Assembly: GCA_002291945.1 (NCBI GenBank)
Contig: DBAZ01000073.1
Coordinates: 7,682 to 16,476 of the forward strand
Direction of reading: 5' to 3'
Origin: Tepidimonas sp. UBA997
GTDB lineage: Bacteria; Pseudomonadota; Gammaproteobacteria; Burkholderiales; Burkholderiaceae_C
Length of the DNA: 8,795 nucleotides
Shown: piece by piece, positions 5,944 through 8,795 of the stretch
Position numbering within the stretch: position 1 is the first letter of the stretch
Layout of the letters: each line of letters opens with the position of its first letter
Made by a program: the position numbers and the translations under genes
The notes under the pieces: model-generated
The model's input: the letters and a program-made list of their open reading frames with translations, nothing else
Told to the model about the DNA's origin: nothing
The model's database searches: none

Positions 5944-8363
5944 ACGCACGCGGCTGGCAACCCCTCTGGCTCTGGCTGGCCGCCCTCGGGCGCCGGATGT
6001 GCGCTTGCGGTCTGTTCCGGCCGTCGATGCGACGCCCGGACTTGGGGCCACTCCTTGGGCCTCTGTGGGGGCCTTTGTTGGGGCCGCTGTGGGGGCTGGC
6101 GCTGCTGGCAACGGCAACCGGCGCACTGGCGCAACCGGCCCCGACTACCGCGCCCAGCGGTGGGTTGCTGGCCCGCGAAGCCACCGATCGGCCTCGTGTG
6201 GCGCTGGTGCTGTCGGGCGGCGGTGCGCGCGGCTTCAGCCATGTGGGCATTCTCAAAGCACTGGAAGCCGCCAACGTGCCGGTTGACATGGTGGTGGGCA
6301 CGTCCATGGGGGCCATCATCGGCGGCTTGTACGCCAGCGGCCTGTCACCGGCCGAGCTGGAGCGCCAAATCCTTGCGGTGGACTGGCGCAACCTGTTCAC
6401 CGGCGAAGTGCCCCGACCGCAACGCTCGCAGCGCCGCAAAGAGGAAGACTTCCATTACTCGCCGGTGCTGCAACTGGGTTTTCGCGACGGGCAATTCGTG
6501 TTGCCTGCTGGCACGGTGTCGAGTCGGTCACTGGAGCTGCTGCTGCGCCGCTTTACCCTGCATACCCGCGAGTTGAGCGACTTCAATCAGTTGCCGATTC
6601 CCTTCCGGGCCGTGGCGACCGACATGGTCACCGGCGAGCCGGTGCTGCTGGAGCGCGGCGATCTGGCGGCGGCGTTGCGCGCCAGCATGTCAGTGCCGGG
6701 CGTGTTTTCGCCGCTGGAGTGGGAAGGCCGCCTGCTCGGCGACGGTGGCTTGGTCAACAACCTGCCGGTCGATGTGGCCCGGCAGATGGGGGCCGATATC
6801 GTGATCGCCGTGCATATCGGCACCCCGCTGGCCACGCGCGACAGCCTCAACAGCCTGGTGGGCCTGACGCTGCAGTCGATCAACATCCTCACCGAGCAGA
6901 ACGTCAACCGCAGCATCGCCCTGCTCACGCCCAACGACCTGCTGCTGCAACCCAACCTGGGGGAGCTGACTGCCGCCAGCTTCGAGCAGGCCGACGAGCT
7001 CATCGAGCTTGGCCGGGCCTATGGGGAAAGCGTGGTCAGTTCGCTGCAGCGCTTTGCCATTGCGCCAGCGGATTACGCCGCCTGGCAGCAACGGCGCTCG
7101 GCCCGCTTTGCCGAACTCCAGCAAGGTCTGCCCACCACACTGGCTTTTGTGCGCATCGAAGGCGTGCCCGAGCCACAGATTCAGCGGCTGCAACGCCAGC
7201 TCGACATCCGGCCCGGTGATGCGCCCGACCCCGACGCCATAGAACAAGACCTGCAGCGCCTCGTCGCGCTGGATGACTATGTGCGGCTGGACTACCGGCT
7301 CCAGGCCGTGCCCGGCACCGACCGTGAGGGGCTGGTGCTCGTGCTCACCGAAGACCCGGCCAGCATCAACCAGTTCCGTGTCGGGCTGGATTTGAAAACC
7401 GACTTCCAGGGCTTGGGTGACTTCAACCTGCGCATCAGCCACAACCGGCGCGACCTCAACGCGCTCGGTGCGCAGTTGCGGACTCGGGTCGAACTCGGCG
7501 CCACCGTGGCCGCAGGCACCGAGCTCTACCAACCCTTGGGCGACGACCGGCAGTGGTTTCTGAGCAGCTATGCCGACCACGAGCTGCGGCGCATCGAGTG
7601 GTTTGATGCGGGCGGCAACCCGCTGGCCCAGTTCCGCCGCCGCACCACGCGCATCGGGCTGGACACCGGCTGGCATCTGGGGCGCACCGGCCACACGGGC
7701 GATATCCGGCTCGGCGTGATCGGCTCGCGGCGGCAGTCGCTGCCGCAATTCGCCAACATCCAGGGGGTGAGCCGGGTGCGCGAGGTCACTTGGACTGAGG
7801 CCGCCTGGCGTCTGGCCTGGGTGGCCGACCAACTCGATCACGCCCACTTTCCGCAAAGCGGCTACCGGTACGCCTTCGACTGGCAGCGCGGCCACTACCG
7901 GGTCGAAGGCGAGCGCACACCCTTTACCCGCTGGACGGCCACGGTCAATCGGGTTGCCCGCCTGGGCCCGCACATCTGGAACGCCTCCCTGCAACTGGCA
8001 CAGTCCAGCACCGTCGCGCCGAGCGCGGTAGATGAATTCGCCCTCGGTGGACTGCAGAACCTGAGCGGCTACCGGCCAGGGCAACTGGCCGGCAACGAAA
8101 TGGCGCTGGCCCGCCTGACCACCTACCGCCGCATGGGTTCGTCCCCCGGGTTGGCGCGGGCTTGGTATGTCGGCGGATCGGTGGAAGCGGGTGCCGTCTG
8201 GCGGCAGTCAGCAGGCCAGACCTTGCAACAAGGACGCCAGCGCTGGCGCATCGGCTCGAGCCTGTTTGTCGGTGCCGACTCCGGCATCGGGCCGGTGTAT
8301 TTCGGCCTGGTACACGCACCCAGTGGCTACACCGGGCTGTATTTTTTGCTGGGCCGACCCTGA
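5940..8363 (+). CDS. Patatin-like phospholipase with POTRA and Omp85-type barrel (PlpD-like, type Vd autotransporter)
   Basis: Predicted lipid acyl hydrolase carried to the cell surface by its own outer-membrane barrel. Counting from GTG 5940 (807 residues), a hydrophobic N-terminal region ends in ALA (62-64), a likely signal-peptidase I site before Gln65. The patatin domain follows at about 85-390, with the oxyanion-loop GGGARG (93-98), nucleophile Ser122 in GTSMG and catalytic Asp268 in DGG. One POTRA-type module lies at about 400-475 (FVRIEGVPEP onward). The rest (about 477-807) is an alternating beta-barrel with the Omp85-like LSGYRPGQLAGNEMALARL and a terminal strand ending LYFLLGRP. This order matches Pseudomonas PlpD, a secreted phospholipase A. 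GTG 5940 overlaps the gabD stop as GTGA. ATG 5997 and ATG 6027 are alternatives, and 6027 gives the most typical signal peptide (34 residues). None has a strong ribosome site. I use 5940 because the extra 29 codons keep high GC at third positions. Confidence 0.9.
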   Translation: MNARGWQPLWLWLAALGRRMCACGLFRPSMRRPDLGPLLGPLWGPLLGPLWGLALLATATGALAQPAPTTAPSGGLLAREATDRPRVALVLSGGGARGFSHVGILKALEAANVPVDMVVGTSMGAIIGGLYASGLSPAELERQILAVDWRNLFTGEVPRPQRSQRRKEEDFHYSPVLQLGFRDGQFVLPAGTVSSRSLELLLRRFTLHTRELSDFNQLPIPFRAVATDMVTGEPVLLERGDLAAALRASMSVPGVFSPLEWEGRLLGDGGLVNNLPVDVARQMGADIVIAVHIGTPLATRDSLNSLVGLTLQSINILTEQNVNRSIALLTPNDLLLQPNLGELTAASFEQADELIELGRAYGESVVSSLQRFAIAPADYAAWQQRRSARFAELQQGLPTTLAFVRIEGVPEPQIQRLQRQLDIRPGDAPDPDAIEQDLQRLVALDDYVRLDYRLQAVPGTDREGLVLVLTEDPASINQFRVGLDLKTDFQGLGDFNLRISHNRRDLNALGAQLRTRVELGATVAAGTELYQPLGDDRQWFLSSYADHELRRIEWFDAGGNPLAQFRRRTTRIGLDTGWHLGRTGHTGDIRLGVIGSRRQSLPQFANIQGVSRVREVTWTEAAWRLAWVADQLDHAHFPQSGYRYAFDWQRGHYRVEGERTPFTRWTATVNRVARLGPHIWNASLQLAQSSTVAPSAVDEFALGGLQNLSGYRPGQLAGNEMALARLTTYRRMGSSPGLARAWYVGGSVEAGAVWRQSAGQTLQQGRQRWRIGSSLFVGADSGIGPVYFGLVHAPSGYTGLYFLLGRP
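6045..6092 (+). repeat. 24-nt imperfect tandem duplication in the patatin signal-peptide region
   Basis: Two adjacent 24-nt units (6045-6068 and 6069-6092) both encode GPLLGPLW. The protein repeat is exact, while the DNA differs only at synonymous positions, suggesting an older duplication kept for its hydrophobic content or drifted under selection. Within each unit the shorter GPL pattern also recurs. It forms the hydrophobic core of the predicted signal peptide. Confidence 0.8.
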
Positions 8364-8390
8364 GGCCACAGCGCCGCGCCAGCGCCTGAA

Positions 8391-8400
8391 GTGCTAAACT
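8391..8400 (+). promoter_or_regulatory. Candidate -10 element of the tRNA-Gly promoter
   Basis: GTGCTAAACT ends 11 nt before the tRNA. TAAACT (8395-8400) resembles a -10 box and lies in the 48-nt gap after the patatin stop. No good -35 is visible 16-18 nt upstream, where the sequence is GC-rich. The gap also shows no clear terminator for the patatin message, so read-through into the tRNA is possible. Confidence 0.35.
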
Positions 8401-8411
8401 CCAGCCTCGTT

Positions 8412-8485
8412 GCGGGTGTAGTTCAATGGTAGAACGCCAGCTTCCCAAGCTTGATACGAGGGTTCGATTCCCTTCACCCGCTCCA
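8412..8485 (+). tRNA. tRNA-Gly (anticodon CCC), CCA encoded
   Basis: A full cloverleaf of 74 nt reading GGG codons. The acceptor stem GCGGGTG (8412-8418) pairs with CACCCGC (8475-8481), followed by discriminator T8482, typical of glycine tRNAs, and encoded CCA (8483-8485). The D stem GTTC/GAAC is 8421-8424 with 8432-8435. The anticodon loop TTCCCAA (8442-8448) holds CCC at 8444-8446. The T stem GAGGG/CCCTT (8458-8462 with 8470-8474) encloses TTCGATT. The anticodon stem CCAGC/GCTTG carries one C-T mismatch (8438 with 8452). The body closely resembles the enterobacterial glyU gene. Confidence 0.97.
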
Positions 8486-8502
8486 AAGGCTTGCAAGTCT
8501 TT
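8485..8502 (+). terminator. Weak hairpin directly after the tRNA, possible terminator or processing signal
   Basis: AAAGGCT and AGTCTTT form a 7-bp stem with one G-T pair around a TGCA loop, starting at the last base of the encoded CCA. The downstream sequence TTGATTCT is only mildly T-rich, so a strong intrinsic terminator is unlikely. Confidence 0.3.
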
Positions 8503-8505
8503 GAT

Positions 8506-8529
8506 TCTAAAGGAATTCATGCCTTTAGA
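8506..8529. repeat. Inverted repeat with 8-bp perfect arms
   Basis: TCTAAAGG (8506-8513) and CCTTTAGA (8522-8529) flank an 8-nt loop. It sits three nt after the hairpin at 8485-8502. GCCTTT at 8521-8526 could instead pair with AAAGGC at 8485-8490, so the two hairpins could be alternatives to one longer-range structure. No T-run follows. Confidence 0.5.
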
Positions 8530-8645
8530 CATGTCTTCAGCCATCCAGCCAAGATCCATGTAACCATGTGGAGCCAGGCCATAGGATTGGATGTACCTGA
8601 CTCACCTCCTCAAGCCATTCAGTCGACACCTGTACGACGGATTTT

Positions 8646-8663
8646 AGTATGTGAAAACATACT
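8646..8663. repeat. Inverted repeat with 7-bp perfect arms and GAAA loop
   Basis: AGTATGT (8646-8652) and ACATACT (8657-8663) enclose the tetraloop GAAA, a GNRA-type loop on the plus strand. It is the first of three consecutive tetraloop hairpins in this tract. Confidence 0.55.
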
Positions 8664-8665
8664 GA

Positions 8666-8681
8666 ACAACTTTTGAGTTGT
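8666..8681. repeat. Inverted repeat with 6-bp perfect arms and TTTG loop
   Basis: ACAACT (8666-8671) and AGTTGT (8676-8681) enclose TTTG. It starts two nt after the previous hairpin, so the two could stack coaxially in RNA or single-stranded DNA. Confidence 0.5.
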
Positions 8682-8690
8682 ACCTGTTAT

Positions 8691-8704
8691 TCAACTTCCG
8701 TTGA
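8691..8704. repeat. Inverted repeat with 5-bp perfect arms and TTCC loop
   Basis: TCAAC (8691-8695) and GTTGA (8700-8704) enclose TTCC, nine nt after the previous hairpin. Short arms like these can occur by chance; the interest is in the series. Confidence 0.4.
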
Positions 8705-8719
8705 CTGTTCCCTGAATCC

Positions 8720-8750
8720 GTGAAAAAACACTCAAAAAACCTGTTTTCAC
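8720..8750. repeat. Inverted repeat GTGAAAA/TTTTCAC
   Basis: GTGAAAA (8720-8726) and TTTTCAC (8744-8750) are 7-bp perfect arms around a 17-nt A-rich centre. A further GTGAAAACA lies at 8651-8659, so the GTGAAAA word occurs three times in 100 nt, twice on the plus strand and once on the minus strand. Confidence 0.4.
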
Positions 8751-8795
8751 TATTGAAATCAACGACTTAGTCAGCATATAGGTTTCACCCTAAAG

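Larger units (their letters stand above)
8486..8795. other. AT-rich gene-free tract downstream of tRNA-Gly
   Basis: A 310-nt tract with no convincing gene. By hand count it has about 41% GC overall and about 34% from 8641 to the end, against roughly 60-68% in sampled coding lines of the window. A 61-codon frame from a TTG at 8491 has no family resemblance or ribosome site. The tract holds several small perfect inverted repeats listed separately. The composition change starting at a tRNA 3' end is what a boundary to acquired DNA would look like, but no integrase, direct repeat of the tRNA end or mobile gene is visible before the window stops. Confidence 0.6.

Noticed and set aside
4417..6126. 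Minus-strand 569-codon open frame
   Set aside because: It lies antisense to gabD, is His/Gly/Ala-rich without any recognisable domain, and is the usual long antisense frame produced by GC-rich codon bias.
6690..8084. Minus-strand 464-codon open frame
   Set aside because: It is antisense to the patatin-barrel gene, has no family motifs and is explained by codon bias of the real gene.
8364..8411. Intrinsic terminator after the patatin gene
   Set aside because: The GC-rich stretch holds direct GCGCC repeats rather than complementary arms, and no T-run follows.
7945..8559. Minus-strand 204-codon frame starting at 8559 and crossing the tRNA
   Set aside because: It contains the phrase GNRTLVSSLGSWRSTIELHP, which is the antisense translation of tRNA-Gly, a well-known source of false protein annotations. 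The rest is antisense to the patatin barrel.
8491..8676. Plus-strand 61-codon frame after the tRNA
   Set aside because: It opens only with TTG without a ribosome site, begins inside a hairpin next to the tRNA and shows no family resemblance.
8689..8710. attC-like integron recombination site
   Set aside because: ATTCAAC fits the RYYYAAC core, but no GTTRRRY partner at suitable distance was found; the nearby GTTGACT does not fit, and no cassette or integrase is visible.

Overview
The window looks like chromosomal DNA of a high-GC Gram-negative bacterium, most likely a betaproteobacterium of the order Burkholderiales (Comamonadaceae-like). This placement is an inference. It rests on the roughly 60-68% GC coding sequence with GC-rich third codon positions, a glutarate-catabolism gene cluster, an outer-membrane type Vd patatin and a tRNA-Gly(CCC) with encoded CCA. 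No 16S or other decisive marker is present.

Layout. (1) Positions 1-1632, minus strand: a tightly packed membrane-protein run. It reads, in transcription order, a DedA/YqaA-like VTT-domain protein, then mrpE, mrpF and mrpG of a multisubunit cation/proton antiporter. mrpE-F and mrpF-G are joined by ATGA overlaps, and mrpG runs off the left edge. (2) Positions 1633-2007: a 375-nt divergent intergenic region with a clear dyad (1680-1700) and a weak candidate promoter for gcdH. (3) Positions 2008-5943, plus strand: glutaryl-CoA dehydrogenase (gcdH), a class III CoA-transferase of the CaiB/BaiF family and a GabD-type semialdehyde dehydrogenase. Together they can turn glutarate semialdehyde into glutarate, then glutaryl-CoA, then crotonyl-CoA plus CO2, the end of the 5-aminovalerate branch of lysine breakdown. 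(4) Positions 5940-8363: a patatin phospholipase fused to a POTRA and an Omp85-type beta-barrel (PlpD-like, type Vd secretion). Its earliest plausible start overlaps the gabD stop. (5) Positions 8412-8485: tRNA-Gly(CCC). (6) Positions 8486-8795: a gene-free, AT-rich tract (about 41% GC by hand count, about 34% in its last 155 nt) holding a series of small perfect hairpins.

How the genes work together. Regions 3 and 4 read as one transcription direction, with gcdH and the CoA-transferase almost certainly co-translated. The antiporter genes are a separate, divergent unit. Nothing in the protein-coding part is clearly novel. The least explained part is the hairpin-rich tract after the tRNA, which may be a boundary to accessory DNA beyond the window. 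That cannot be settled from this window alone.
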